A stretch of DNA of 64,000 nt from Paramecium sonneborni (taxonomy: Eukaryota > Ciliophora > Oligohymenophorea > Peniculida > Parameciidae). A model generated the notes under the pieces. It was not told where the DNA came from, made no database searches, and worked only from the letters and a program-made list of their open reading frames with translations. The stretch is from the NCBI GenBank assembly GCA_905182985.1, contig CAJJDN010000097.1, positions 187,090 to 251,089 on the forward strand. Direction: 5' to 3'. Numbering within the stretch: position 1 is the first letter of the stretch; the number at the start of each line of letters is the position of its first letter. The translations under genes and the position numbers were made by a program. This document shows positions 49,131-63,725 of this stretch, piece after piece.

Positions 49131-49842
49131 ATGAATGAATACATAAAAATTTATCAAATTTGTGTTTTTTTTAATGGCTCTTTTATAATTCGAGGCAAGT
49201 TACGATTTGATTTGATTAATTTTTTAGGGGAAACAGATAAAAAATGTTGAAGCCTATTGCTTATATCATTGGGTGGACCTTATATTTTACACATATTATA
49301 ATTAAAAGTCGGGGTTGGGATTTCTTATTCTTTATTAAGTTATTAAGCCATTTATTCCATTTTAACAGAAAAATTAATCTTCTCTAGTTCTAATAAATCA
49401 AAATCAAGAGTTTAAGTTTTCAAAGTTGTAACTGGTTGGTAATTTAGATGACACATTTTTGGTTTCATCATGAGATTAAATTTTTGATGAATATGAAAAT
49501 GATAAATTATGTTTTGATTAATGGAATTAAGAATTTAAAAAATGATAAGAAAATAATGTATTCGTATTAGAATAGATATTTATAATTTAAAAGTCCATAC
49601 TATTAATAGAGTATTAATTAAATTAATAAGAATAAATCAATTTTATAATTAAAACTTTAGAAGTTCAATATGATTAATATTTTTAACTTAAGGTTGATGA
49701 ATTTAATAATAAGTTTGTTCTTCAAGATTTCTTAAATTTTTAGATGATGGATAATTTACAAAAATGTTATTTTAATTTTTAAGAGATTAGTTGTTACTTA
49801 TTATTTATGTTTTATGGAAACATAATAGAAGTGAGAGCATGA
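49131..49842 (+). pseudogene. Probable pseudogene with two in-frame TGA codons
   Basis: ATG 49131 (MNEYIKIYQICVFFNGSFII), a 29-nt intron, and one frame that reads as real protein to TGA 49840: VEAYCLYHWVDLIFYTYYNQ, FKFSKLQLVGNLDDTFLVSS, then TGA at 49471, DQIFDEYENDKLCFDQWNQE, TGA at 49543, and KTLEVQYDQYFQLKVDEFNN plus NFQMMDNLQKCYFNFQEISC. All three blocks are in the same phase. The stops could only be spliced out by introns of 36 and 39 nt, longer than nearly all others here. Family not recognised. I favour a decaying gene. Confidence 0.55.
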
Positions 49843-49962
49843 TGAAAATGTGAGAATGATTGTTAAGATATGTTTAGGATATAGTTTAAAATAAAAAAAG
49901 TGGATGTTAATGGTATAATAAGGAAGATTAAATATAGATATAATTATTTATTTGTATTGATA

Positions 49963-51097
<1,135 letters not shown>

Positions 51098-51515
51098 TTA
51101 ATTATATTATATATAAATCAAATTCTTAAAACTATCTTTCTACATTCTAACAATCCAATCTTCCTAACATTTTCATTAAATCTCTACAATACCTATCCTA
51201 TATATTAATTCAATTTAATAGATAAATCTTTTCATTTTAAATTTCAAAATATTTCACTTAAAATCTTATCCTGTTGTTCTTCTAATAATTATCTCATATA
51301 TTAATATAATATTTTAAATTCATTAAAAATGAAAGTAAACATAATTGTTAATACAACAACTAAATATTTTATATAATATATAACTAATAATAGTCCAATA
51401 TGTGTATATAAGAATAGTTTAGGTTATTGAAGAATACTATAATATGTATAAAATATATAACAATGATTAAGAGAATAAATATAAGAAAAAATGAAATATT
51501 TAAAATAAATACATT
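51098..51515. other. Spacer between divergent CaMK and calcium-channel genes
   Basis: About 420 AT-rich bases with no coding frame. It must carry the start regions of both divergent genes, but no defined motif is evident. Confidence 0.5.
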
Positions 51516-54500
51516 ATGGAAGCAAGTGAAGCATTACTAAGTAAAGCTCTCAAAATTGGATGCACAATTACTTTATGTTATAAAGATGATGATGGAAATA
51601 ACTATTATGCATGTTGTGAGGGTTTTACATCTATGAAACTAAGATTACTAACTGCATAATAAATTAAAGATTAAGGTCGATTGAATTAATGTTTGTTTAA
51701 GGTTGTGCCTCCATTTTAATATGTGGAATATAATAAGGGAAAGGAAGCCTTCCATTAGAAAGAAATCTTAAATTAGGTTACTAATGTTGATTAAAGAGGT
51801 AAGGAAGTTACCATTATTAATTAGACTCAAGACTTGAATTTCCCAAACAAATTAAACTTATGTAAGATGAATCATAGTTGAACAAGGAATCTTTAGAAAA
51901 AATGAAAGGATAATCTATATTTTTTGGATAAACTATACAATTCATTCATCAAGCAAGCAATAAATACTTGAGTTATTTTAAAGATTAAGGGAGTGATTAT
52001 GAAAGTGATAGTTGGAAAGCCACTTTGAAAAAAGAACATGGAGAAGACACTTAATTTAAATTCTTGGCCTCATTCTCATTTTAATAAGAAACTGGAGGTT
52101 TAATATTTGATGAAGATACTGTCTATATTGTTAGTGTATTAGATATGAGTACTGAACCAGGTTTACATGCTTCTAATAAAAAAAAAGATAAAGAAAAAAG
52201 AGAACTTAATGTTGCACCAGAAAAGAGATCCTTTTGGAAACTCAACATTTTCTCTAAATTTATGAATGATGAATTAGGATACCTATCTGTTTTTGATGTT
52301 ATTTGGATTAACTATTCTGAAACTAATGTATTATTAATTATTTACTTATTATTAGTTGAATATGATTGTCTAAAAATACTCTCCAGATGACAAAAAAAAA
52401 TATTTGAAATTTGAAAAAGGACAAGATTCAGAATAAATTAATTAATTTATTGGAGATAGTAATGGAATGTATGTCATTGAAAATATTGATCCAGAAAAAG
52501 GAGACTTTTTAAATGGAGGCTATGTTGAATGGGTTAAAGAATATAGACTTAAACATTTAACATCTAATTATTATCTTAAATTAGAAGAAATTGCTGAAAT
52601 ATAAGGTTCATTTAGACTTGTTGCTGTTGAAAACATTTCTGATTCATCCATTTTCTAATTTGGAATGATATATTCTACTATAGTAAAGAAAGACAATTAA
52701 GAATTTTTAACAAAAGATTCGTACTTTAGATTATCTACAAGGGGTTAAAATGAATAATATTGGCTAAAAATAGATACAGTAGGTCCTAATGAAATTTATA
52801 AAATAGAGGGTGACAATTTCATTGAAGATATAACAATTCCAATATTTGATTAGGATAAAAAGGATGAACATGTATTTAATTTAGCATGTGCATCTTTAAA
52901 TGAAGTCAGATTTATTAAGTATTTATTATCTTGCATGAAAATTTTAAAAAGAAGTAAAGAATATTTAGATGTTGATTTAAATGATACTGGATTTTTTAAA
53001 GATTCCTAATTCTAAGAAATCTATAAAAAATTGATTGTAAGATCCCAACATCTAGAACAAGTATTAGATGATTTATATTTGCTTTGTCATAACAAATTAG
53101 AAGGTTTTGTATCTTTTGATACAGAATTCGGATTCCCAAATCAACATACACAAAATCTCCTTAAAGAATAATATTTCTTTGAAATTTTATTCTAGATTCT
53201 TGTTATTTGCTTCCCAACTTAAGAGAGTTTAAAGAAAGCTGATGAACCTTTTTAATTAGTTTAAGTAACTAAATTATTATCAGAAGAAAAATTAGTGGAT
53301 TTAAATCTTGAAAAATAAATTATTGCTAGATTTATTGAGAAAAAAAAAATTATATGCACCAAAATCTTTAAATTATTACAAGCAATGGTTATAGATAATA
53401 TTGCAAATCAGGAATATTGCTCTAAATATTTACCTATTCTATCTATGCAATCAATGTATTTAAATGGAGCTATAAGTACTATTTTAGCTATTATACATAA
53501 TTTTGAAGAATTGTTGTTGAATCTTAATAAAGATGAATATCCTCTTGAAGTACCTTAATAAATTTTAAAAGCAGCTTCAATAAAAACTCCATAAATTAAT
53601 TAAAATAAATAAAAAAAAAGAAGGAAAAATGAAATAAATAAACCAAGTGTTGATTATAATGCTTAATATAAACTTATTTGTAAATAGATAAAAGGATAAA
53701 TGCCTAATTAATTATAAACATGGGATTTACTTATGTTTTTTACTACTATGCTTAAAAGCAATTATTTCTTGTTTAATAAAAAGATTGAAATCATGTATTT
53801 TTTGAAAGAATCAGTTTGTTTTGAAGAAAAAGGTATCAATATAAATCAAGAAACGGCATATAAATATATTTTGTCATCATAAAGAGTATTTGAAGATGAA
53901 ATTCTTATTAGATTAAAAAGTGATGGTCCTTAATTAAAAGTTTATAGAGGAGATTAAGAGAGCACTCTTCTTGATTATTATCATAAATACAAAAACAATG
54001 ATGATCCAAAATTATTGAATTTTATTCCATATGTTTAAGAATTGATGAGAATGTATTCAAGAATGTGTAATTCCAGAAATTATACTTGGAAAAAGTTTGC
54101 TGAAAATTTTTTTAATGTAGAAAGTTTGATTGAAAATATTTAAAACAATTAATATAATGTTGAAATTAGATCAATTATTTGTAGTTTATTGAATAAATTA
54201 TATGTTGATTAGGAACCAAGAAGAATAATTATTTGGCCAGAACTTTGTAAAATTGTTAGAACTAGTAGAAAATAAAATAAAAATGATATTAATAATACAA
54301 TGCTTTCAGAAGGAAAATAACAAAATAAAATAACAAAGACTGATCCAGTAGATATTCCTAAAGTATAAGAAAAGATAAATGGATATCTTGCTGATTAGTT
54401 ATATTTTGTATAAAATTAATCGGATCTTGTAGATTTAAATAAAGGACCAACAGAAAGATATGATATGTTAGGTATAATATTCAAAAATGCCCCTGAAATA

Positions 54501-57500
54501 TATAATGAACTCACATTAGAAGTTATTAAGTTATTTAAATTATTAATTTAATTTGGAAAATATTCAATTGTTATTGAAGAAGATGAACAAAAGACGATTA
54601 CTAAGAATGCATAATTATTTTCTAATATAAGAGCTTTAACTGCAATTTTAGAATATAATTCAACTTATCCAGAAGTTAGAAAGATTTTATCTATAAAAAG
54701 AAAAGAGGAGGAAATTTAAAAAAATAGTACAAATCTTTTTGGATTTGGAGATAAAAATAAAAAGTAAGAAGAATAAGGATAAGTAAAACAATAATATTCA
54801 GGTGAGGATGATGCTGAAGATTTGTCAGAAGCAGAAAATTTTTAAAAATAAGTTGAATTTCTTTCATTAAGAATGAATTAATTTATGTATTAATAATAAC
54901 TTCCTAATGATCCTTTAATAAAATTAGAAGTTTGTGAAATATTAGATTTATATCTTGATAGTAAGATGGATTTTTATTTAAATAATTTAAAATTATAATT
55001 CTCAACCTGGGTTGAAAAATTAAATTTATTTAATGATGTTTTTAATGGTCAAAAAGATATAGATAATGAATAAGATAAGGAGGAAATTTAATAATAATTT
55101 AGAGATACGATAAAAAAAAATTTAGATAATATGTTACCTGCAATTATGAAAACTGGAACGAAAGTGGATGATGAAATATTTAAAAAGAAAGAAGATAATT
55201 AACTATTTAATATTATGAATATAGCTAATCTTGCAAATAAATTAGTAAATACTAATGATGATTAATCTAAAATAAAGTCTTTAGATGCTATAGAATTAAG
55301 TAATATAATATCATTTTCAATATTTCCTTCTTTAATATCAATATTTTGTTTAAATTAGAGTTTAGATTTAGAAACAAAGATTCTGCATATTTTAACTAGA
55401 TTTTATAATTAAAGACATGAGTTTGCAGATTTATCAAGTAAATTATTATTATTGTTTGATGATACAAATATTACAATATTTAAAAAGTCAAAAAAGAAAA
55501 TATTAGTATTGGCTAAATGTGTTGATGAATCAGAAACTTGGGTATAGAATTTAGATGAACCATAAAATTTAAGAACTTTAGAATTAGTTTAATAACATTT
55601 TGAATTTTTTACTTAATTACTATTTAAAGGATCATATTTGAATGAATCTTAAGAATTAGAAAAAGGACATGAAGGATAAGTAGATAGTATTAGATAAGAT
55701 ATGATGAGACATTTAAAAGTAGATAAATTAGGTGTTGATTTAATTAAAGATAGTGTTTTTATGGTTGAATAAGAAGATATTGATCCTGAGTTACAATAAA
55801 AGCTAAAAAAAATGTTTTAAGTTTGTTTAACATTCTTAAAATATTTTTGTATGAATAATTTAACCAATTAAAATGTGATGTCTTAACATATCGTTGCATT
55901 AATATCTAAATTAAATACAGATTTAGGTTAGGTTGAATTATTATGTGAAATATTTAGAGATAATAAAGCAGTTTGTTTTGAACGTTCTTAAGAAGTTATT
56001 GATGATTTTGTAAGATTAATTATAACAAATGGTAGAAGAGTTAGATATTTAGAATTCTTTTTAGTTATAATGTAAATTAAAACTGAATATATCTCTTAAA
56101 ATTAAAAAGCTGTTTTAAATTTATTTATTGATCCTAGATATAAAACTTAATTATTTTATATGTTACCTAAAGGTGAAGCTGATGAACATCCAATTTTTGA
56201 TTTTGAAACTAAATTTCATGATAATCCAAATTATAAAGATGAACCATATGATTATCATGCTAAATTTATTGAAGTTTGTGCTTAATGTACAATAGGTAAA
56301 GAAGGATTGTTGAGTTCTGAAAATAAATTAAAGGCTTAGATTACTTTTAAATATGTAATGGAATTATTATTAGAAAAAGATGAGTTTTCTGAATTAATTG
56401 AACCTCCAAGTGGTTTAGATTCTGAATAATAATTTATGGAAATTCCAACTCACAAATAAAGATCATAATTATAAAGTGGAATTAGTATCATACCACTTAA
56501 TCGTGATAAAGTAGAAGGAATTACTAAAATAAAACCATCCTTATTAGATTTGTTATTTTATACATATTTAGAATCAGAAAAGATATCTGAAGAAGTATTT
56601 TCATGTTTTGATATGATCATTTAATTTATTGCAAATGAAAAAGATAGAATTATGAAATGTAAGAATTTTATTCCATAATTCTATGATTACTTCTTTAGTA
56701 ATCTTATGCTTGTATTAAATGGATTGGTTAAAGTTTTGAATAGAGAATTAGGATCTCAAGCATTAGTCTAAGGATCAAAGTTATAAAAATAATCTACTGA
56801 ATTTTATAGAGAACTTGAAGAATTAAGAAATTTCTTGACTGAATCCTTTACTTCTTAACTTCAATTAAGTAATCGTTAAAAAACGTTATTATAATATTTT
56901 AAAGACAATATCATTATGAAAGAAGAATTAAATAAATAAAATTAAGATGATTAAAAATATTAATAAGAAAAGGAAAGATAAAAAAACAGATCAAGATAAG
57001 CTTCTTAATATAAAACTCCAAAAAGATTGTAAACAATTTAAACATCAAAAAGAGAATTAAGTACAGATCAAATTTGGAAAGAATTATGGGATATATTTTT
57101 GACTGAATTTTTAGATAGTGAAGAATTAATAGAAGCAATAAATAAAGAATAAATGGCTTTTGCTAAAGCTATTTCTAAAGTTGAAGAAATATTTAAAAAA
57201 GATAAAATTGTTCATTAATAAATAAATAAATAAATTATTTTTTAAAGACTAATAGCATTTTTAGAAAAATCTTCAGCTTCTGCTGAAAATATTACAACAT
57301 TTAAATTGATATTGAATGTTTTAAGAAATTTTATTCATATTGAAGATGAATCAGAATTTACTCCTGATATGGATAAAGAAGAAAAAAAAACAATTATTTA
57401 AAGATAAAAAAAAGATAATCAAAATTTTTTAAATAGTAATAATGCTATGTAAATGACATTGACTTTACTTAGTGATATTTCTGATCCTATAAATTCTTAA

Positions 57501-60130
57501 AAGATTTTTGGCGAATTAATTTAATTTGCAATAGATCTTCTTGATGGAGGAAATGAAGATATTTAAAGAAGTATTTGGAATTATTTTTAAAATTTTACTG
57601 AAAGCGAAACAATATTTTTAAGATTACATAATGAATTCTAAAAAACTATAAAAAATATGAAAAAAAATGATGAAATGTTATTTTAATTTGGATTTTAAAA
57701 GTAACCAGATATAATTAACTAAATATTAAGATTACTTTAATTATTTGCAGAAGGTCATTATAAAGAATTATAAGAATATATGTATTTTTAAAAATTTAAT
57801 CATCATTCCCATAATCTAATATATGATTTTATAGATTTATTATAATCGTATATGAATGCAGTGGAACCAGATTATTTTGAAAATATGATTTAAAATTTTG
57901 ATACAATAACTGAATATATTTAAGGTCCTTGTAGAACTAATTAGAAAGCTTTAATAGAAGCGAATTTTTTAGATTTAGCTAATAAATTATATGAGATAGA
58001 TGAAATTGCTTTAGAAATATAAGATGAAATAATTGAAGATGAAGAATTCCTTGAGGATGATAATTAGGAACTATTCACAATATAGAAACACTTACCAAGA
58101 TGGATGATTGCATTTCTTAAATATAAATGTTCAATAACTTTAATATCTTTATTAGAAGATAGAGAAGGTGATGAAATAATATAAAGAATATAGAAATCAA
58201 TAAGTAATGAAAACTTAAAATCGAACATAAGTAATATATTTTACATGTTTTAATTTTATTCTAATGAAGTTTATGATCTCAAATTATTTGGCCATTTTGT
58301 AAACTAACAACCAAAAACAAAAGAAGAAAGAAATTATTGTAGTTTTATCATAGAAACAGGATTTAATCTTTTTTTCATTTACTAAATCCATTAAAAGACA
58401 AAAAGTAAAACTACTTAACAGAGTAAAGGTGAAGAAGAAGAAACAGATGATGTTACATAGTAATTATTAAATAGTCCATTTTATAAACTGTTATTATTAG
58501 TGTAAAATTTAATTAAAAGTTTGTAAGATAGTGCATTATAGGTTGCAAAGATCTATTAAAAAACTGAAAAATAAACTCCTAAAGAAAGGATGTAGAAATT
58601 ATAATAGGCTAGAGCATAATTATTTCCAAAAGCTTCTAAATTCTTTCTTTCAAAAACAGCAAAAATAGAAATAATGTTGGAGAGTAAAAATGTTGAAGAA
58701 ACATATTTTTATATTCCTCCTTATTGTTAACTTGATGATGATGCTAAGAGAACTTTTAATGAAACTGCGAATAGAAATTCAAATAAAGCTAAAGTTACAT
58801 CTTTAGTTGAAAGTTCAGAGGAAATTATAAAAACAATGAAATTAAATTATAAAATCTAGGTATATTTAAATTAAATTAAAACACTTTAAGTAATTATTGA
58901 AAACATAGATTTATTAAGAGATATTGAATTTATAATAGCATTGTTGATTAATTTATTTATATTCTTATTTTATAAGAAGACTTATGTTGGAATTGAAATA
59001 AATGCAGATTTATCAGAAACAGAGATATGGTCAAATGATGATAATTTTGAATATTAAAGTCTTATTGATTCATTAGGAATATTATCAATAGTACTATCAA
59101 TATTGATTGTTGCATTTTTTTTAAGCAGAAATGCTCCATTATTATTAGAGAAAGCTTGGAGTGGTGTTGGATAAGAGAAATTAAATCCACTTGCATATTT
59201 AATAAGGTTATTGAAAACAGTATATTACTTATTATCTGATTTCTTTGCTTTATACTATATTATGTATGGAACAGCAGCAGTATTAGGTAGATTTGTACAT
59301 AATTTCTTTTTTTCATTTCATTTATTTGAAGTTATGATTAGATTTCCATTATTATTAAATGTAGTAAAATCAGTATGGAATCCAAGAAAAATGATATTGT
59401 ATACAGGTCTTTTATTATTAATCTTTATGTTTGTATTTACTGTATTTTCTTATAGAATTTTTTATGATAGCTATGATGCTGGATTTTGTGATTCTATGTG
59501 GGTTTGCTTTTTATCAACTTTAGATTCTGCTTTTAAATATGATTAAGGAATTGGTGGATTTCTTAAGAGTCCGTATGAAGTTTATCCATCAGATGAAGTC
59601 AAATTAGTACTTAGATTTATATTTGATAATTTCTTTAACATTTTAGTAATTATTGTAATGTTAAACATTGTTGCTGGTATAATTATTGATACATTCGGTG
59701 AATTAAGAGAATAATTATAAGAATATAATCAAGATTTAGAAAATTTATGTTTTATTTGTGGATATGATAAAGAAACTATAGAAAAAGAATCTATTAATTT
59801 ATAGAATTTCTCTGATCATATTAAAAAGGAACATTATTAATGGTATTATCTATTTTATATTGCTTACTTAAGAGAAAAAGATCCAACTGAATATACAGGT
59901 ATTGAAAGTTATGTTGCAGGTAAATTAGATTCTGGAGATATTACATGGTTTCCATTAAATAAGTATATTTATATAATCTATATTTATATAGAGCTTTATG
60001 TCTTAAAAAAGACTTTGGAAATTAAGAAGAGAAGAATATTGTTACTTCACTTGAAACTATTAAAGAAAATGCATAAGAACTAAAAAATATTTTAGTTGAA
60101 ATCTAAACAGAAATAGAAGAAGAGGATTGA
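51516..60130 (+). CDS. IP3-receptor-like intracellular calcium-release channel
   Basis: Three introns (26, 28 and 29 nt) separate four exons encoding about 2,840 residues. The N-terminus has IP3R/RyR trefoil and MIR-like sequence (GCTITLCYKDDDGNNYYACC, FFGQTIQFIHQASNKYLSYF, FGMIYSTIVKKDNQEF). A vast helical RIH-type region follows. Six membrane spans lie at about codons 59,000-59,690, with the pore DQGIGGFLKSP and inner helix FFNILVIIVMLNIVAGIIID-TFGELRE. The C-terminal IP3R hallmarks are intact: LCFICGYDKETIE, HIKKEHYQWYY, DPTEYTGIESYVAGKL and WFPLNKALCL. The filter departs from GGGVGD. It probably releases stored calcium. Ligand binding by IP3 cannot be judged. Confidence 0.93.
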
Positions 60131-60239
60131 TTAATTATATTTTGCCTTATTATATATCATCTATATATTAATTATATAAAATGTTTAATAATAATAATAA
60201 TCAATTCATATTATTGTGAATAAATATTGCTTAAATTAA

Positions 60240-61456
60240 ATGATTCACAAAAATGTAGTATTTGGAAATCATATAACTGCTCATAAATTGGAAAGATTAG
60301 TTAAACAATAGAAAATATTGTTAAAATCTCCATATGATTCAAATAAAGAGACAAAAAATAGAAAAATATGTAAATCTAAAAGTTTTAGATTCGAATTTCA
60401 CCCACACATTTTTGAAGAATCTCATAATTCTCCATTAAGAAAATAACTATAATTATAGATACCTACTGATAAAAGTCCAATTAGACGTGCTTCTTCTAAA
60501 CCAACTTTAGATTTTATTTCAAGAAGTTAGAAATCGATGACAAGTTTATCATTAAAAAATACTGCTTAACCTAATAAATTATTAAGAAGATGGAGTAATT
60601 ATGAGTTAATAAGTGAAAAATAAAAGCGTCTTAACAACAAAGCTCCAAAATCAGTCATTAAATATTAATATCTTATGGCTATGAAAGCTAAGAAAAAGAA
60701 AATTCATAGAATGAAAATGCAATACAGTAAGTTCTTATTAAAAATTTAGAGTTTTTGGGGAAAAAGAATAATAAAGTTAAAAAAACCAGAAGTAAAACTT
60801 TGCCATTAGATCCTGTTATTAAAATGAGACACAAAAGAGCTTAAACAGTTTTTAAAGAGTATAATGAAGGACCTATTTATCCTTTAGAGTATAGTTTAAT
60901 TAAAAAAATTGCCAAATTAATTATGATGAAGAAAACAGCAGTTAAAAGATAAACTTGTTTTTAAATTCCAAAAAGAAGTATGCTACTTTCAAAAGAAAAA
61001 TTAATAAGATTTTAAGAATAGATTAATGAAAAATTAATTACCTAATCAGAAACAGATAGTTAAATAGATGGATCTCCTTGTTTAGAGTCATTTAGAGCAT
61101 ATTAAAGAAGAGTTAATTTTGAAGAGAAAAAATTTTAAATTAAAATAATGTCAAGAAAAAAGAAAAATCTTATTAAAGCATTATAAAATAAACAATCTTT
61201 TAGTATTATAAATTCTTATGTTTCAAAGAAGGCTAAAACTTAAAATTCAGTTTAATAATAATAAAGTTCTTAAAATTCTGTTCATTAAAAAAGCATATAA
61301 TAAACATTATGTGATTTTATGTCTAAACAAGGAGATAGATTAACAACATTTCATAGTGCTCATGAATAGCCTTAAAATAATTAAAAAAATAAGAGATCGA
61401 ATATGTTAACCAAGTTATTTCCATATTTACAGCCATAAAAAATCGTCAACAAATGA
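60240..61456 (+). CDS. Basic, Ser/Gln-rich hypothetical protein
   Basis: ATG 60240 (MIHKNVVFGNHITAHKLERL) and one 23-nt intron near 60728 give about 395 residues to TGA 61454. The protein is strongly basic and low in hydrophobics, with repeated Ser/Lys segments (LRRWSNYELISEKQKRLNNK, YLMAMKAKKKKIHRMKMQY). It looks intrinsically disordered and could bind nucleic acid or microtubules. No domain recognised. It lies 109 bases downstream of the calcium channel in the same orientation. Confidence 0.6.
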
Positions 61457-61596
61457 TATTAAATTTTCCAAATACCTTTTAACTATAAAACTTAAAATTA
61501 TTTAGAAATAAATTGGAACCACTAAAAAAAAGGACTCAAAGGTTTTTATCCAAATTTTAAATATAAATTTTTAATAATAATATATAATTCTTCCTT

Positions 61597-62481
61597 ATGC
61601 CTTTATTATTAATTTGTGGTCCTCCTGCAAGTGGTAAAACACAAAGAGCTTTAGAAATACAAAAGTTGATAAAAGAGAAGTTAAATAAAGATTCTATTAT
61701 AATAAATGAGGAGAATTTACATTTAATTAAAGATGACGCATATAAAGATAATACAAGCGAAAAGATGACAAGAGGATTTTTAAAATCTAATGTTGAAAAA
61801 TATATTTAAGCTGGTCAATTAGTCATATTTGATTCTATTAATTATATAAAAGGATATAGATATGAATTATATTGTTTAGCAAGAGCTGCAAAAACAACTA
61901 ATTGCTTAGTATTTAAAAGAATATAATTTAGTTATATTTGAATGTGCCATTAGAAATTTGTTAGAAAAACAATGAAAATCGTGAGAATAAATTTAATGAT
62001 AATTTATTGATTGATTTATATAAGAGAATGGAAATTCCTAAATAAAAAGATAGATGGGAATGTCCTTATTTCGAAGTAAGATTTTAAGAGAAAACACCTT
62101 TTGAAGAGATGGTAGATGTACTATTTTATGCTGAAAAAACAGCAAAAGATCCAATTGCTACTAAAAAAGTAATATAAAAGATAAAATTAGGAATAATAAA
62201 ATGAAGGAAATTTTGTACATGAATAAGAAAAAAGAGTTTAAGAAATATTAGATTAAATTTAATAAAAGTAAATAGAGAGTCTTCAAATTGGAAATGGAAC
62301 AATAAAGTTTTAAGGTACAAAATCAACACTTATTTTAAAACGTAATTTGAGCATAATTGAATTAAAAAAATTAAGATTAGAGTTTTTAAATATGCTTAGA
62401 ATAACTCCAGTAAAAACATTAGGAGATACTAATGAAGCATTTGTAAATTTTATATAAGCTCAAATAGAACGATTAGGATGA
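61597..62481 (+). CDS. KTI12: KTI12-like Elongator regulator
   Basis: ATG 61597 (MPLLLICGPPASGKTQRALE) and two introns (23 and 22 nt) give 279 residues, matching KTI12 length. The P-loop CGPPASGKT is at residues 7-15. Family markers follow: IFDSINYIKGYRYELYCLAR, LYLNVPLEICQKNNENRENK, LIDLYKRMEIPKQKDRWECP and the C-terminal helical part ending INxFIQAQIERLG-like FVNFIQAQIERLG. KTI12 binds the Elongator complex and tRNA, and is needed for U34 wobble modification. The ATP/Mg motif set seems complete. Confidence 0.94.
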
Positions 62482-62661
62482 TGATGAGATTTTCTTTATT
62501 TTGGTATATAATTATTTCATTATTTGTTATAATTTTGGAAGATTTAAATTTCTATATTTCATTAGAAATAATTCAAAACGATATAAAATATATATATATT
62601 TATATACTGTTATCAGAATCCAATTCATCTTAATTTTTTGTATATCTTTTATCATAAAGTA

Positions 62662-63725
62662 ATGAATCTACTCACAGACTCTTAAACAATCGAATTTTTA
62701 ACAAATTGTGAAGACCTTCTCAATTCAACACTTGATTAAGGTTAACTTGAATCAATGTGTCATGAATTAATAGACACCTTTTGTAATATTTAGAAATATT
62801 TCTAGTTGTTTATTTGGAGGAAATATAAAACTATAAAAGTGAAGCAAACTTTGAACTAAAATCTAAATAAGCAGAAATCGATATGCTGCACTTTTAAATT
62901 TCTAAATATACTAATCAACTAGAGGAATAAAAACAGGATTTAACTAGATAGATTGATATTTGTCAATAATTAGAATTATAATTGCAATATTGTGAGGAGA
63001 AATCCTAAAAATCTGAAAAAGAAATCGTAATAGTGGAGACTGAATTAAGAAAGAAACTTCATCAGCAAAATCAATAATATCGAGATTAGATTTAAACCTT
63101 AATGAGTGTTCAATAAGAAATTGATAAACATATACTTTAACTCTCTAAAGAAAAAGGATAACTATAATTATAGTTTGAATAGCTTCAAAAGAAATATGAC
63201 GATTAGTAATTTTTAATAACAAACTTGAATGAGTAATTAGCTAATCTACAAACAACCTCAAGTTTTAATACAAAACATAAGTAGAATGACAATATTATCA
63301 TGGATATTTAAGATGAATCTCTAGAACTTAATACTTAATAAAAAAGAAGCTAGTACTCAAATTGCATTTCACATAATTAAATTAATTTTAAATGGGAAAA
63401 AATTTAACCTAGTATATCATCTATACGTGATTCTATTACCATTATCAACCCAATAAATACTAGATGTGAAATATAATCGAGATAAAAGATTAAATCATTA
63501 GTTTTTCTTAATAGTAGCAAAGAAAAATCATATGATCCTTATTATGAATTTTTTAAATTGGTATTTCTAATCAATGAATTTTAGATTACTCAATGTGTTA
63601 AACTTGATCTAGGATAAGCTCATATCTTTACTATGAATTTCGATTATCTTTTTGATAAGTTTAAAAACGAATCTATTCCTTTCAATTAATGGTATAATAA
63701 AATAGTTGACGAGATTTTTTTATGA
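62662..63725 (+). CDS. Coiled-coil hypothetical protein
   Basis: ATG 62662 (MNLLTDSQTIEFLTNCEDLL) with introns of 23 nt near 62779 and 24 nt near 63559 gives about 335 residues. Residues ~40-210 form a strong coiled coil (ELKSKQAEIDMLHFQISKYT, LQQEID-like MSVQQEIDKHILQLSKEKGQ). A Ser/Asn-rich linker and a compact C-terminus (QAHIFTMNFDYLFDKFKNES, WYNKIVDEIFL) follow. Family not recognised. Confidence 0.6.

Noticed and set aside
59211..59546. Apparent 111-residue membrane protein starting MKTVYYLLSDFF
   Set aside because: It is an internal segment of the IP3R-like channel read in the same frame and cut at a TAA that encodes Gln.
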